The notes: generated by a model from the sequence alone, not told the origin. DNA of 64,000 bases from Entamoeba histolytica HM-1:IMSS (GCF_000208925.1 NW_001914871.1:1-64000), one strand, 5' to 3'. Positions 40,351-51,634 are shown, counted from the stretch's first letter. Translations and numbers: made by a program.

Positions 40351-42549
40351 TTAACTATTTGTAATTGAAGTTCTTTTTATTTTATTTTGTTTAGCAGTAT
40401 TAATTGCTTTTCTAAGTTGTTCTGATAAAAATTCAGTATCTTTTAATTTATTACATGTAATTTCAATTGTAGTATTTGTTGAAGGCTTAAAGAATTGAAT
40501 TTTTTCATTAATTATTTCAAGGACTTTCCAATCACATAAAGTATATACCTCTTTTATTTTCCATTTTTCTTTTTCAGTTGATTTTGCAGTATTTCTTGTT
40601 AATACAGCAATATCATTAAAAATAACCATTGTCCAAACTGTAGCATTTTTCTTTTCACTAACTAAAACTTGTCCCATTTCAGCAAAATAATCACGTTGTG
40701 GATTAGGATAATCAGATAAATCAATTCGTTTATTCCATAAATCCATTGCTGTTTTATTTTCAAATTTTCTTTTATTTTCATTAATTTCATTAGCAATACT
40801 TCTGATTTTACTTAAACATGTTTTTATCTTTTTAGTTTCATCTAAATATTCTGGAAGACATTTAAGTAATGACTCTAATAACAAAACATAACGTGGAATT
40901 CTTTGAATTGGTTGAATTAAGAAACTTGGAACATAATGTCCTTTAGAACTTAATTCTTTAACAGCACATCCAACATCTACATCTGTTCTTGATAATTCAT
41001 TAAATTTAGCCATTCCAATATCAACATTATTAGCATATTGACAATATAAATCAAGCATTGATGGTGTGAAATATTTTAATAAAATATCAGAAAAAGTAAT
41101 AAACTCAAGTTTTTCTTCATTACAAAGAGATAAACATTTTTCTAATTCATTAGAAAATTTATGATGATATTTCTCTATGTCAATAATATTACCAAATACA
41201 ATAGATGTATTTTCTTTTAAAACATTCCCTAATCTTTTCATTACTACACGACAACAAATACCCATTTGATTTGTATAACTAGTTTCAGTTTGAATAAACT
41301 CTTCTGTAATTTGTCTAGCTTTTGTTTTCTTAGAATTATATTCAGCCATTCTTTGAATATCAATAGGAGTATATTCAATTTCTTGTGTTTGTTTTTTCAT
41401 TTCATTAAATGTTTTAACACAAACAACCCATAATGCTTTTCCTTTTGGTTGAAGTTCAATAGGATTAATTTGAAGAACAACTTTATCAACTTTAGTTAAT
41501 ATCATTTCTTTTCTTGCTTGGTCATTACTAAATAAATTTGTAATAATACCAAATAACATTGCTTGCATAACTTCTTGAAACTCTTTTACTGATAAAAGTA
41601 ATTTAGATAATTTTGTTGCTAATTTCAATGAACTACATTTTTTTGCACCAACACGATCTTGTGTAATTCTAAAAATAATAAGTAATGATGGCATTAATGT
41701 ACTTGCTGTACTTTTTCCAACATATGGATATTCTAATAAATCAAGACATTCTTCAAATAATCCACAATCAATACAACTACTTGCAAAAAATTCACAACTA
41801 GATAATTGACTAGCAACATTAATTGCACGTTCTAAAGTATTTTGATTATCTGTTCTACCAATGACGTCAGTTAATGTTTTCAAAAATCCTTCTTTAAATA
41901 ATAATGTTTTACCATCTTGTTTATATTTTATAATTCTTAATATTATTTCTACTGCTCCTAGAAGTTCTTCATTTTGTGAATTTTCAAGTGATTGTTTTAC
42001 CATAGAAAGTCCATCATTATCAAGATAAATTGATACACTTTCTGGTGAAACTAATACTTTTGTCATAAATGCTATAATACTTTGTCTATTATTTGGAAAT
42101 ACAGATGCATCATTAATTAAAATTGGAATGAATTGATGTGCTAAATCAGCTCTTTTAGTTGTTTCAATGAATGAGTCAAGAATAATTAAACAATTTTTAA
42201 AAATTAATTCATTTTCGCAATTTAATAAACCTTTTAATGAGTCTAATATTCTTTTATCATATTTTAAGAATAAAATAATATATTCAGCTTTTTTAGATAA
42301 AGCATTAACAATATATAATGCTGTTGTTAATGATGAAGAATCATCTGATTCAAGAAATTGTGTATATAATCTTGGATTAATTTGTATTAATATTTCACTA
42401 AATTTTGGATTATATAACCTATTTAGTATAAATGAAAGTCCTGTTTCTCTTTGCTCTGGATCTAAAATATATGAAATAACTTTGTCAGCTAATAATTTTG
42501 ATTTTTCATCAAGTGTATTGTTTGGAATAATATATTTTTCTATTGACAT
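40351..42549 (-). CDS. Armadillo-repeat RhoGEF (DH-PH)
   Basis: 732 residues. The first ~370 form armadillo/HEAT-like helices (for example ALYIVNALSKKAEYIILFLKY, LLNCENELIFKNCLIILDSF). About 400-600 is a Dbl-homology domain: RQITEEFIQTETSYTNQM (the CR1 helix), SFLIQPIQRIPRYVLLLESL (CR3, the most conserved GEF segment). About 610-720 is a PH domain (VLVSEKKNATVWTMVIFNDI). It should activate a Rho/Rac GTPase, with armadillo repeats binding a partner. Arm-DH-PH is rare outside amoebae. Divergent pairing with the converging secreted gene is tail to tail. Confidence 0.9.
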   Translation of the reverse strand: MSIEKYIIPNNTLDEKSKLLADKVISYILDPEQRETGLSFILNRLYNPKFSEILIQINPRLYTQFLESDDSSSLTTALYIVNALSKKAEYIILFLKYDKRILDSLKGLLNCENELIFKNCLIILDSFIETTKRADLAHQFIPILINDASVFPNNRQSIIAFMTKVLVSPESVSIYLDNDGLSMVKQSLENSQNEELLGAVEIILRIIKYKQDGKTLLFKEGFLKTLTDVIGRTDNQNTLERAINVASQLSSCEFFASSCIDCGLFEECLDLLEYPYVGKSTASTLMPSLLIIFRITQDRVGAKKCSSLKLATKLSKLLLSVKEFQEVMQAMLFGIITNLFSNDQARKEMILTKVDKVVLQINPIELQPKGKALWVVCVKTFNEMKKQTQEIEYTPIDIQRMAEYNSKKTKARQITEEFIQTETSYTNQMGICCRVVMKRLGNVLKENTSIVFGNIIDIEKYHHKFSNELEKCLSLCNEEKLEFITFSDILLKYFTPSMLDLYCQYANNVDIGMAKFNELSRTDVDVGCAVKELSSKGHYVPSFLIQPIQRIPRYVLLLESLLKCLPEYLDETKKIKTCLSKIRSIANEINENKRKFENKTAMDLWNKRIDLSDYPNPQRDYFAEMGQVLVSEKKNATVWTMVIFNDIAVLTRNTAKSTEKEKWKIKEVYTLCDWKVLEIINEKIQFFKPSTNTTIEITCNKLKDTEFLSEQLRKAINTAKQNKIKRTSITNS

Positions 42550-42725
42550 TTCAATTTATTTTTTTTTAAGTTTATGAAATATAAGTTATCTTAGAAAAAA
42601 ATTGTTTTGATTTTCATATGAACTTTTCTTGTTTTTATTATTTCTTCTCTTTTCTTTTTTATCATTTTATGTTTTTATTCCTTTTTTTTTTATGTTGTTT
42701 AAACTCTTTGTTAAAATGAAAATAT

Positions 42726-43898
42726 TCACTTAGACACACCGCATAAATCTAATGTGGTTAAAACTACTCCTACTATTCCTATGATTATTCCTAATATCAT
42801 AACAATTAATGCCATTATCTTTCTCCATCCATTAGTTAATTTATATGCAAAATATGCTGGAAAAACATACACAATCATAACTCCAAATGTAGCTCCATTA
42901 TATGCTAATACAATTTCAATATCTTTTACTGCAACAGCAACAAGAATAACAAATGAAACTAAAACTAAACTCTCAGTAATTCTTCTAATTCCACTTTCTT
43001 TCCATCTATCAAAAATCATTACATCAAGTAATGATCGTTGTGCAAAATGAACTAATGGAAATGATGCTGCCATAATAAAACAAAATGCTATACATCCCCA
43101 TACAATAAACTTATCATTTCGTGGGTATGAAATTAAAATATTTCCTTGTACATCTCTTCCCATTGATTTATATCCAAATATTCCAACTAATGCATATGCA
43201 ATATAAGCAATCATTGTCGATGCTATTGAAATATATGTCAATTTCATTACTGATCGATTTTTTAATTCAACATAAAATCTAAACACATTGTAATGACAAC
43301 AAAATGCTCCTGTCATAATAGGAAATCCTCTAAATGTTGACCAATTTATTACAAATGCCTTTACATCTGGTGAATAATATGTTGTAAAACTTTCTACAAC
43401 AATGACAATAGCTGTATAAGTAACACACACTACTGCCCCTATTGAAAAATATTTTAATGCATCTAATGTTTTAGAAAAACTTAATGGATAGATAAGTATA
43501 AATGAGATAATTACAATAAGAAAAGAACGATCACTATAAAATGCATTGGTATTGAGAATATATGGTAAAAATCCTCCAAGAAATATAATATACCCAATAC
43601 ATGTTCCTGTAGTATAAAACATTGCTATCGCTTGAACTATTGTTGATAATAATTTACCTCCTATAACTTTTGATATTTCTTTATATGTTGCTTTCCCTGT
43701 AATTTCACAACTAATAGTAAGAAAATATATCGTTATAACTGATAAAATATATGCTCCTGTCATTAATATTAATCCTCCTCCCCATCCAGAATATAACATA
43801 GCAAATGGCATTGCAAGTGTTCCATTCCCAATAATTGTATTTGCAAGATTAAATATAGTTGCAATAATTCCTGATTCACCTTTCGCAAAAGGAGACAT
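42726..43898 (-). CDS. AAAP-family amino-acid transporter
   Basis: 390 residues, about 11 hydrophobic helices. The start IIATIFNLANTIIGNGTLAMPFAMLYSGW is the typical first helix of SLC38/AVT-type transporters, with the GxGxLAMP motif, and GFPIMTGAFCCHYNVFRFYVEL corresponds to the conserved mid-region PV...FxCH.N segment. It moves neutral amino acids with protons or sodium, probably across vacuolar or plasma membranes. The protein ends GVVLTTLDLCGVSK. No unusual features. Confidence 0.92.
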   Translation of the reverse strand: MSPFAKGESGIIATIFNLANTIIGNGTLAMPFAMLYSGWGGGLILMTGAYILSVITIYFLTISCEITGKATYKEISKVIGGKLLSTIVQAIAMFYTTGTCIGYIIFLGGFLPYILNTNAFYSDRSFLIVIISFILIYPLSFSKTLDALKYFSIGAVVCVTYTAIVIVVESFTTYYSPDVKAFVINWSTFRGFPIMTGAFCCHYNVFRFYVELKNRSVMKLTYISIASTMIAYIAYALVGIFGYKSMGRDVQGNILISYPRNDKFIVWGCIAFCFIMAASFPLVHFAQRSLLDVMIFDRWKESGIRRITESLVLVSFVILVAVAVKDIEIVLAYNGATFGVMIVYVFPAYFAYKLTNGWRKIMALIVMILGIIIGIVGVVLTTLDLCGVSK

Positions 43899-44602
43899 AA
43901 TTGAATGGATCTTAGATCATTTCTTTTGATTTGGACCATTCCATTTTTTGTTCTTCTCTTTCTACCTTTTTATTATACTTTTATATTATTATTATACTCC
44001 ATTCCTTCTTTTTTTTTCAGTTTAAACTTAAACCAAAAACTGTTTTCTTTATTAAACAAATAATAGATTTTTCTTATCAAAACTATTACTCCTTCCTTTA
44101 TCTTACTCTTCATTCTTATTTTATTATATTTTATGGTGGGTTGTTATTATACAAATACCCTATTCTCATTTCATTAGAATATTTCATCTGAAATATATAT
44201 TTTATTCTTGGTAATAGACACATTCAGGTTGTGTTATACTTTTACACACATAAATTATAGGAATCAAGAGGTAATATTTAGGATTGTTTAGATTAATAAC
44301 ATAATAGAATTTATTTGAATAAGGTTTAACTTGACAATAATTCATTTGACTCATTGTCATAAGTGGAATTAGACTATTAATGAAAAAGATTAGAAAAATG
44401 TATTTAGATGAAGTTAAGTATCTTTTTTTTTGATAGTTAAGAATAGTTATAAAATGAATATTTTACGAATAATCAATGATAATACGTTAATTTCTAATTG
44501 TTGTTTGACTCTTTTGAAATTATTTTAAAGATTAATTGAATTATTATTTTTCAAATACTCGATAAAAAATAACATGTTAAATCCAAATAGAACATACTTT
44601 AT
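43899..44602. other. Intergenic region
   Basis: About 700 bp between two minus-strand genes, T-rich just upstream of the transporter. No gene, RNA gene or repeat supported. Confidence 0.6.
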
Positions 44603-45393
44603 TTAATCGCTAATAACATTGTGTTCTTCACTTTTTCTCACCACTTCAGAAGGATTATTTGAGTGATAATAGGCACTAGTAGATCTTTCAGTAAATACAC
44701 TGTTTTGATGACAATTGAATGATTGAATCTGTTGTTTTGGTTTAGGAACTTGGACATATTGATACATTGAATCAATCACCTTCATATACTTAGGAATACT
44801 ATTATTATTATTATTATTATTAGTCTTAGTTGAATAGGAGTAAATAAAGATAACAAACGAAGAATTAAGAATATAAATTGGAATATCAACATACACATGA
44901 TCTTCAACAAATTGAGATTTTACTCTGGATATATCCTTTGAGTATTTTTTCTGATAAGAGCCTAACCCCACAACAAGTAGTTTTGCTGGTGATGATGCAA
45001 ATAATAGATAAAATGAATTTAAAAATGATAAACATTCTGTTGATAAATGATTTCCTTCTACAGAACAAATGACAATAATGGCACGATAACGATCAATATC
45101 AACAGAGCATGTTGTGATTGTTTCAAGTCTTTTTCTGAATGATCTAGTCTTTCTTATCAAATGATTATGAAATATTGAACGAACTTTATTTTTTGAATGA
45201 ACAGGATTATAAATTGAAATCTACACATTAAGAATTTTTGTATAAGAATTTACCAAAAAAAAACTATTTACAAAACTTTATAAATATCAGCATCAAGAAT
45301 AATAGATAGAGCTTTAGAAAAGTCTTTTGAGCGTTTGTTATGTGAAGGATAAACAATGGCAACTTCATTGAATGACTTTAGAAATGAGCTCAT
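44603..45393 (-). CDS. Degenerate small-GTPase-like protein, two exons
   Basis: Exons 45393-45277 and 45220-44603 with a 56-nt intron (GTTTTG donor, TAG acceptor, phase 0) give 244 residues. VDIDRYRAIIVICSVEGNHLST and AKLLVVGLGSYQKKYSKD look like the middle strands of a Ras-type G domain (the region holding DxxG and NKxD in active GTPases), but there is no P-loop GxxxxGKS, no DxxG and no NKxD. A run of seven asparagines (NNNNNNN) interrupts the C-terminal half. Either a pseudo-GTPase or an unrelated fold; the assignment is a weak inference from pattern. Confidence 0.55.
44801..44822. repeat. ATT trinucleotide microsatellite
   Basis: About seven ATT units on the plus strand, coding as consecutive Asn on the minus strand inside the GTPase-like gene. 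In frame, so length change would alter the Asn run only. Confidence 0.8.
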
Positions 45394-45615
45394 TTCTTAT
45401 TAGTTTTTCTTTCTTATAAGAACTTACTTTTTAACTCCTGTCTTTTCTTCTAGAAATAATGATTATATCCCATAAAATTCAAAAAATAGTAGACGCTCTT
45501 GAAAAAGTCAATTTCTTGTCAAAATGAAAAGTGATCAATCTATTGAAGAAATTGATTAGTGAGAAGTAAAGATAAAAACGAACATTTAACACTGAATAAT
45601 CATTAAACATCTATA

Positions 45616-46893
45616 ATGGAAGTTCATCGGTATGATGAAAAATTAAAATTTCTTCAATCCTCATTTCCGAGTCTTGAGTTGAAAGTTATTGAAGAAACAT
45701 GGAAGAATAATAATTATAATATGGTACGAACAACAGATGATTTAATGGAACTAGAAAGTCCAGAAAATTCACAGTCTGAAACAACTCCAAAGAAAGAAAC
45801 CTTAAATATAAAGACAGAAACATATGTGGCAAAAGGATATGCATCAGGAGAAGTAAATGAAGTTATTGTTCATCCAATTGAAAAAGAAACTACTCTTTCA
45901 TTAACAAAGATAAATGAAACAACAAATAAGGCATTTAATAGCAATGAGAAAAATGAAAAATTAGAAAATATTCTTATTGATAAAAAGAACCAACAACTAG
46001 TCAATCAAGATGATAATAAAATTGATGATTTTGATCAGTCTGAAAAAGACAAGTCAGAAAAGTCTACTGAGAAACTAAATTCTAATGATAAACAATTAGT
46101 CAAAATAGTTGAAAGTGAAGAAAATAGTCCAACAAATCATAAAACAAAAGACAATGAGTCTATTGAATCATCACAAAGTGCATCTAATGGAGTATCTAAT
46201 ATAAATGAAAAAGATAAACATCTAGATTTCCAAACAACAACACAACAAAGTAATAAGAAAACAATTGATGAATCTATAAGAAAAAGTTGTGATGAAGAAA
46301 GGGATATAGAAAAGAGAATTATTTTAAATTGTAAATCAAGAATTAATGAAGTTGATTTAAGTTATTATATTCCACCTAGTTATCTTCAAGAAAATAGTTG
46401 GATTGGTATTTATGATAGATTTGAAATGAATATGAAAAATTATATTAATAGTGCTTATTGCAATGGTAAACAAAGTGCATTTATTAGGTTTGAGGGATTA
46501 AAGAGAGGTAAATATTGTGTTAGAGTTTTTCTTGATAATACAAAAACTGAAGTATATAATGCAGCAGAAACGTGTTATGTTACAGTTGGAAAGGAAGTTG
46601 GAGTCAGTGTAGCTGTTGGAAAAGAAAAGAAGAAAAGATTGATTAGAGTTAGTGTTCAAGGAATGGACAAAGCATATTGGGTTGGTATTTATAAGAGTGC
46701 ACTAACATCAGTATCTAATAATGATTATTTATTAGCAAGTGAGATAACAAAAGAGAATGAAATAATGATAGATGTTTCAAGTTTGAAAATAGGTAAATAT
46801 GAATGTAGGGTATTTTGTAAAGAGTCAACAGAAGGGTTTTTATTTAAGACATACCATGCATGTGGAGATAATACATTTCTTGTTCTTTGGTAA
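45616..46893 (+). CDS. CUE-domain protein with two WxGIY beta domains
   Basis: 425 residues. The N-terminal ~45 residues match a ubiquitin-binding CUE domain (LKFLQSSFPSLELKVIEETWKNNNYNMVRTTDDLME). A 190-residue linker of Lys/Glu/Asn/Ser sequence follows. The C-terminal part has two similar beta-rich units: SWIGIYDRF ... YCVRVFLDNTK and YWVGIYKSAL ... YECRVFCKES, each with a W-(I/V)-GIY motif and a GKY(C/E)-C-x-VRVF motif. The WIGIY motif recalls SKICH domains. It suggests a ubiquitin-binding adaptor in trafficking or autophagy. GAAC occurs at about 45580. Immediately upstream of the membrane protease gene on the same strand. Confidence 0.75.
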   Translation: MEVHRYDEKLKFLQSSFPSLELKVIEETWKNNNYNMVRTTDDLMELESPENSQSETTPKKETLNIKTETYVAKGYASGEVNEVIVHPIEKETTLSLTKINETTNKAFNSNEKNEKLENILIDKKNQQLVNQDDNKIDDFDQSEKDKSEKSTEKLNSNDKQLVKIVESEENSPTNHKTKDNESIESSQSASNGVSNINEKDKHLDFQTTTQQSNKKTIDESIRKSCDEERDIEKRIILNCKSRINEVDLSYYIPPSYLQENSWIGIYDRFEMNMKNYINSAYCNGKQSAFIRFEGLKRGKYCVRVFLDNTKTEVYNAAETCYVTVGKEVGVSVAVGKEKKKRLIRVSVQGMDKAYWVGIYKSALTSVSNNDYLLASEITKENEIMIDVSSLKIGKYECRVFCKESTEGFLFKTYHACGDNTFLVLW

Positions 46894-47054
46894 AGAATCA
46901 ATCAGATAAAGAAGAAAAGGTACAGCTTAAAAGAAAAGAAAGAAATAATTTAATAAATTATTTTAAGATAATAAATTTAAATAGTTAAAAAAGATGATTC
47001 TGAATTATTCTAAAACAGAACTTAAAAAAAGAAGGATAAAATTCAATTGATAAT

Positions 47055-48938
47055 ATGGACAAAGATATTGGAGTAACACCATTACTTAATCCAGATGAAG
47101 GATATTCACCTAAAAAGAAACATAATACAATAGAAACATTTTGTACTCTTTGGATGATATTATCAATGATAACATTTGTTTTATTTGGAATTGTATTAAC
47201 ATGTTGTATGTTTTTATCTACAAGACTTGAAGGGTTTACAACAAAAATTATTGATAATTGTGAAGAAACATTACCATCACAATATCTTATTCCTCAAAAT
47301 GCATCAGTTATTCCAAAGAATCAACAATCAAGAGGTAGTTGTTGGATTTTTTCAACAATAGGATATTTAGAAAGTTCATATAGAGCTTATGGTCTTCGAC
47401 ATAATCTTCTTAACTCAACAGAGTATGTTCAATTTTCTGAACAAGCATATGGTAAATTAATTTTTGAATATTGTCAAAAACATAAAGAAATACCAATTTG
47501 TAATTATGGAGGAATGGGAATTAATCAAACAAGTGATGGAAGTGTTGAATTTATTTATTATTTAGGAGATTATGCTAAGAATATCATATTACCTACTTCA
47601 GTATGTAATTATTATCCAGAAAGAGGAGAAGGAGAGTTTCATTGTAATGATGAAGAATTACCAAAAATTATGGCTACAAATCCATTAAATTTTACAATTA
47701 AAAGTATTAAAACTATGTATTCAGTAGATGAAATTAAACAAACAATGTATGAACATAAATCACCAATATCATATGGATTAGCTACTGTTCAAAAAGCTTA
47801 TTATTTTGAATGTAATGAACAAAATCCACAATATAAAGAAAAAGTATGTACTGAATGTGAATTTCCATGTTATGCAGCTGCATCAGGAGAATATATTAGA
47901 GATGATTCTAATGCAAAAACATGTTGTAGTAGAGTAGGAATGGCAGCATATAGTAATGATGGAATATTTGATTTACATGGAGAAGTTATGGGAAGTGGAG
48001 GACATGCTATGATTATTGTAGGATGGAATGATGAATTCCGAGTTGATAGAGAAAATACAAAATATATAGAAATTCAAGAAAATAATAATAATAGAGATGA
48101 ATTTGGAAATAAAGAATATAATAGTGTTAAAGGAGGATTTATTATTAAAAATTCATGGGGAAATGCAGGTCATTCAATGGCGTATTGGATGCAAAATATT
48201 TCAGAAGCTAATGAAGCAATTATTTGTCCATTAACTCAATCAGTTAAAAATTGGGGACCTGTTGATATAGAATGTTTAAAAGAAAAGAAAACATATAAAG
48301 AATGTGGGTTTGGAAGAATTAGACATGTTGGTATTGAAAAGAAAACACTTCTTGGAGGAACTAAATTACAATGTAGAATAACAAGTAATGAAACAAGTGA
48401 TGTTTTAAAGATGTCATTATTAGGATTTGAACCATGTTCACATAGAGATGCAAATGAATATATTTATTCACTTGTAGGAATTCAAAGTGATAATAAAGAA
48501 GATGAAACAACATCATTAAATTTAAAGAATGATATTCCCAAATTATCAGATACACAAAGAATATTTTATATTGCTAAAATAAAATTAAATGAAGATAATA
48601 ATACAATTGATAGTGTAGAAGAAATAAAAACCAATATGACAACTCTTAATATGTTAGAAAAAGTATTTAAACCAATGGCAGATGAAGATGTACAAAATAG
48701 TATTCATTGTGGATATTATTTCCAACCATATAGTACAATTAGATTTTTAGTAAGTGATTATAAGGCATGGGGATATGAATCATATGCATTTTCATATATG
48801 GATATTGAATGGGATAAAAAATCATATTTAAAAGGAAATGAAGATAATATAGATTATCAATGGATTAAAAACTCTACTGTTAATTATGAATATCCTCAAT
48901 TTGATGGACCATTTGGTGATTTATTAAATTCAAATTAA
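47055..48938 (+). CDS. Membrane-anchored papain-family cysteine protease (EhCP-C type)
   Basis: 627 residues. A single hydrophobic helix near residues 30-54 (FCTLWMILSMITFVLFGIVL) acts as a type II anchor with no cleavable signal. The C1A domain follows at once: Cys96 in NQQSRGSCWIFS, His317 in GSGGHAMIIVGWND, and Asn366 in IIKNSWG; the oxyanion Gln is NQQ. Several cysteines and N-glycosylation sites lie between. This is the layout of the Entamoeba CP-C subfamily, which has the anchor near the N-terminus and no classical propeptide. The C-terminal ~220 residues continue past the Asn as an unrecognised extension. All catalytic residues are present. Confidence 0.92.
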   Translation: MDKDIGVTPLLNPDEGYSPKKKHNTIETFCTLWMILSMITFVLFGIVLTCCMFLSTRLEGFTTKIIDNCEETLPSQYLIPQNASVIPKNQQSRGSCWIFSTIGYLESSYRAYGLRHNLLNSTEYVQFSEQAYGKLIFEYCQKHKEIPICNYGGMGINQTSDGSVEFIYYLGDYAKNIILPTSVCNYYPERGEGEFHCNDEELPKIMATNPLNFTIKSIKTMYSVDEIKQTMYEHKSPISYGLATVQKAYYFECNEQNPQYKEKVCTECEFPCYAAASGEYIRDDSNAKTCCSRVGMAAYSNDGIFDLHGEVMGSGGHAMIIVGWNDEFRVDRENTKYIEIQENNNNRDEFGNKEYNSVKGGFIIKNSWGNAGHSMAYWMQNISEANEAIICPLTQSVKNWGPVDIECLKEKKTYKECGFGRIRHVGIEKKTLLGGTKLQCRITSNETSDVLKMSLLGFEPCSHRDANEYIYSLVGIQSDNKEDETTSLNLKNDIPKLSDTQRIFYIAKIKLNEDNNTIDSVEEIKTNMTTLNMLEKVFKPMADEDVQNSIHCGYYFQPYSTIRFLVSDYKAWGYESYAFSYMDIEWDKKSYLKGNEDNIDYQWIKNSTVNYEYPQFDGPFGDLLNSN

Positions 48939-49025
48939 TTCATTCTCGTTTTGTTAGTAAATTAGTTAGTTTATTTTAAAAAGATTAGTTATTCTTTGAA
49001 CAAATGTAATGAACTTAATGAATAT

Positions 49026-50791
49026 TTAATTATTTAATACGTAAATAATATCATCAAGAATATTCACTAATGAAAAAATTCTTTGCATTAATTTAGGATC
49101 ATCAATATGTTGAAGTAATGAATTACGATTTTCATGTGCTTCTTTTAATTGTTCTAAACATGATTTCTTTAATTTAGCAACTGCTTTATCCTTATCTTTC
49201 TTATCTTTATCTTTTTTTTCTTTGTCTTTATCTTTTTGTGCAATTTTAGGACATTCATCTTTTAATTTAGTTTTAGTAGCTTTAACATAAACTGTTATAA
49301 ACTTATCAGTTTTAGATAAAACAGAAACACTTTCTGTTTTGTTAACAAATTCAACAATTTGATTCTCTTTAGAAGTAAGTGTGACAAATCTATTTCTTAA
49401 TTCATCATTAAGTTCACTTGGTAAATGCAATTCTTGAATTCTTTGTATTGTTGTTTGTCCTTGTTCTTCACATGCTGGTGTTTTAGATCTCTTTGGTGAA
49501 CAAATTGGTTGTTGTTGGGAAGAACATGATGATTTATCACCACATATAGTGAATGATCGTGGTGATGATGGTGCATCAAATTTTTCTATAATTTGGTTTA
49601 ATTTAAAGATTTCTTCTGTTAATGTATTAATTCTTTTTTGATAAAAATTAATGGTATCTTCATATCCAGTAATAACAGAATTATAACATGCTTCTTCAGT
49701 TTCATCAAAGAAAATACCAACGTCTTTTGGTTTCTTTAAATCTAATTTTGCAAGTTCTTTTTGATAAATATTAATACTTGTCAATGCTAATAAATTCTCT
49801 GCTAAATTTTTAAATCCAATATCAATAAATGGTTGTATAATAGTAACCATAGCAGCTGGTTTCATTGTTTCTAATGTACTTAAAATTGGTGGTACTTTTC
49901 TTAAAAGTAATTGAGATGATACAACTTTATTAAAATGATATTCAGGTAATGTAGAATTACTACTAAGAATACTAATCATTTCATTAATTTTTGGATATGA
50001 ATTGACAATAGTACTATTAAATACATTCAAATCCATTGTTTTAGGGAATGGCTCATCACATTGATTAACAAATGTTTGATATATTTTTGAAAGTAATACT
50101 AAAACAGCTTTACCTTTATCAGTAGGAATTGAAATAGCACTACAAAATTTAGATGGTGTAACAATTGCAGGTGTAATAATTTTATGGAAAAATAATGCTG
50201 ATAAAATTTGTTGTGAAACACCTTCTTCTTGAAAGTTTTCTTCTACAACTTCTTTAATAATTCCAAATATTGATTTTAAATTTTCTGGAAATTCTGATGC
50301 CATTTGTAAGAAACGAGTTGTATGAATATCAATATATTTATTTATTGTTTCAATAGATTTACTTTTAATTGTTTCATCTGTTGAATCCATATGAATTTCA
50401 GTTGAATTACATGAATGAATAATTGGATTAATATATTTTTCCATTAATGGTGTTAATTCTTTTCTTAAAACAGCAGATAATAATGATGTTGGTCCACTAT
50501 TAACTCTAAATAATGTATGAACCTCTTCTATAACCATGAACTCTTTTCTATTTTTTTCTTATTTCTAATTAACAAACTTGTGTTTATAACTTCTTCTTGT
50601 AATTCATCAGCTAAAACACTATATAATATTCCTGATGCATCTAATATATCTCTTAAGGCATCCCAAAATTCATTCGTAGTAGTAGAACAATATCTAATTA
50701 ATGTATGAACAACAATGTGATCATAAACACAACAGAGCTTCCAAAATATTGATGTTTTAAAATATGGATTGGTATTTGAATGGTTACTCAT
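49026..50791 (-). CDS. RasGAP-domain protein, two exons
   Basis: Exon 1 50791-50578 and exon 2 50527-49026; the 50-nt intron has GTTTGT and TAG in phase 1, giving 571 residues. The RasGAP domain spans about 20-250: the arginine-finger segment TLFRVNSGPTSLLS, EFPENLKSIFGIIKE and ILSALFFHKIITPAIVTP. The last corresponds to FLRxxxPAIxxP, but the second conserved Arg is His here. The rest is helical, with a basic lysine tract (KDKDKEKKDKDKKDKDK) near residue 505. It should accelerate Ras-family GTP hydrolysis or scaffold GTPases as IQGAP does. Confidence 0.85.
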
Positions 50792-50914
50792 GTCAATTAA
50801 AATGTAAATTCTCTCTTTTTAAGATCTATTTTTTTCTCTCTTGTATTTATAGAAAAACTTACAAAACAAAAAGATCTCATAAAATATTACAAATACTTTA
50901 TAAAACAAACAAAA

Positions 50915-51634
50915 ATGACAAAAGTTGTTATTATTGATAATCTCAAAACAGTTCAAGAGTCATCACTAAATACAATCTTAACGTATTGTGGGGTTGTTCT
51001 TAGTATTCAAAAATTTGTTTGTATTTATTTAATCTTAATCTTATCTCCTTTAATATTAACACTTTAGGAAACACAACAATTTAATTATTTTGTTGTTGAA
51101 ATGAGAAGTGAAGAAGAAACTTCAAACATTATGTATTTAACAAATACTTTAGTTGATGGATCACAAATTAAAGTAGAACAATATAACTCGTTCAGAGAAG
51201 GTAATCCTTCTCTATTTAAATCAACAAATTCCAATGAACAAAAAATAGTAAAACCTGATCAACCAATTTCTGAGGATAAGTCTCAACCTCAATTATCCAA
51301 AAAAGAACAAATGAGTATTAAAGCAAAAGAATTAGGTGTTACAGTTGAAGAATTTGCCAATAAATTTCAATCATTTATGGTTGATGTTGTTTGTGAAGGA
51401 ACTAATTCAATTAATAAATTATTAGGAAAAGAACAATATCCAAGTTATCAAATTCCAGAAAGTTATGTTCTTCCAGCACATTCTACTGAATTTAAACCAA
51501 AAACATTTGTAATTCAACAACAATCTAATTCTTCAATAAGTAATAATCAGAAACCTCTTCCACCACTTCCAGTAAAGAAACAAGAAATAACACCAGAAAA
51601 TAATATTGTCAACCAATCAACCGAGATATTATAA
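50915..51634 (+). CDS. RRM protein of Vip1 type, two exons
   Basis: Exons 50915-51016 and 51068-51634, with a 51-nt GTTTGT...TAG intron in phase 0, give 222 residues. The N-terminal ~75 residues form an RRM-like fold (VVIIDNLKTVQESSLNTILTYCGVVLSIQKF, QQFNYFVVEMRSEEETSNIMYLTNTLVDGSQIKV), of the type found in fission yeast Vip1 and plant BPL proteins, with aromatic RNP positions poorly conserved. A C-terminal helix with KEQMSIKAKELGVTVEEFANKF and a Pro-rich end follow. Divergent from the RasGAP gene, 123 bp between ATGs. Confidence 0.8.
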
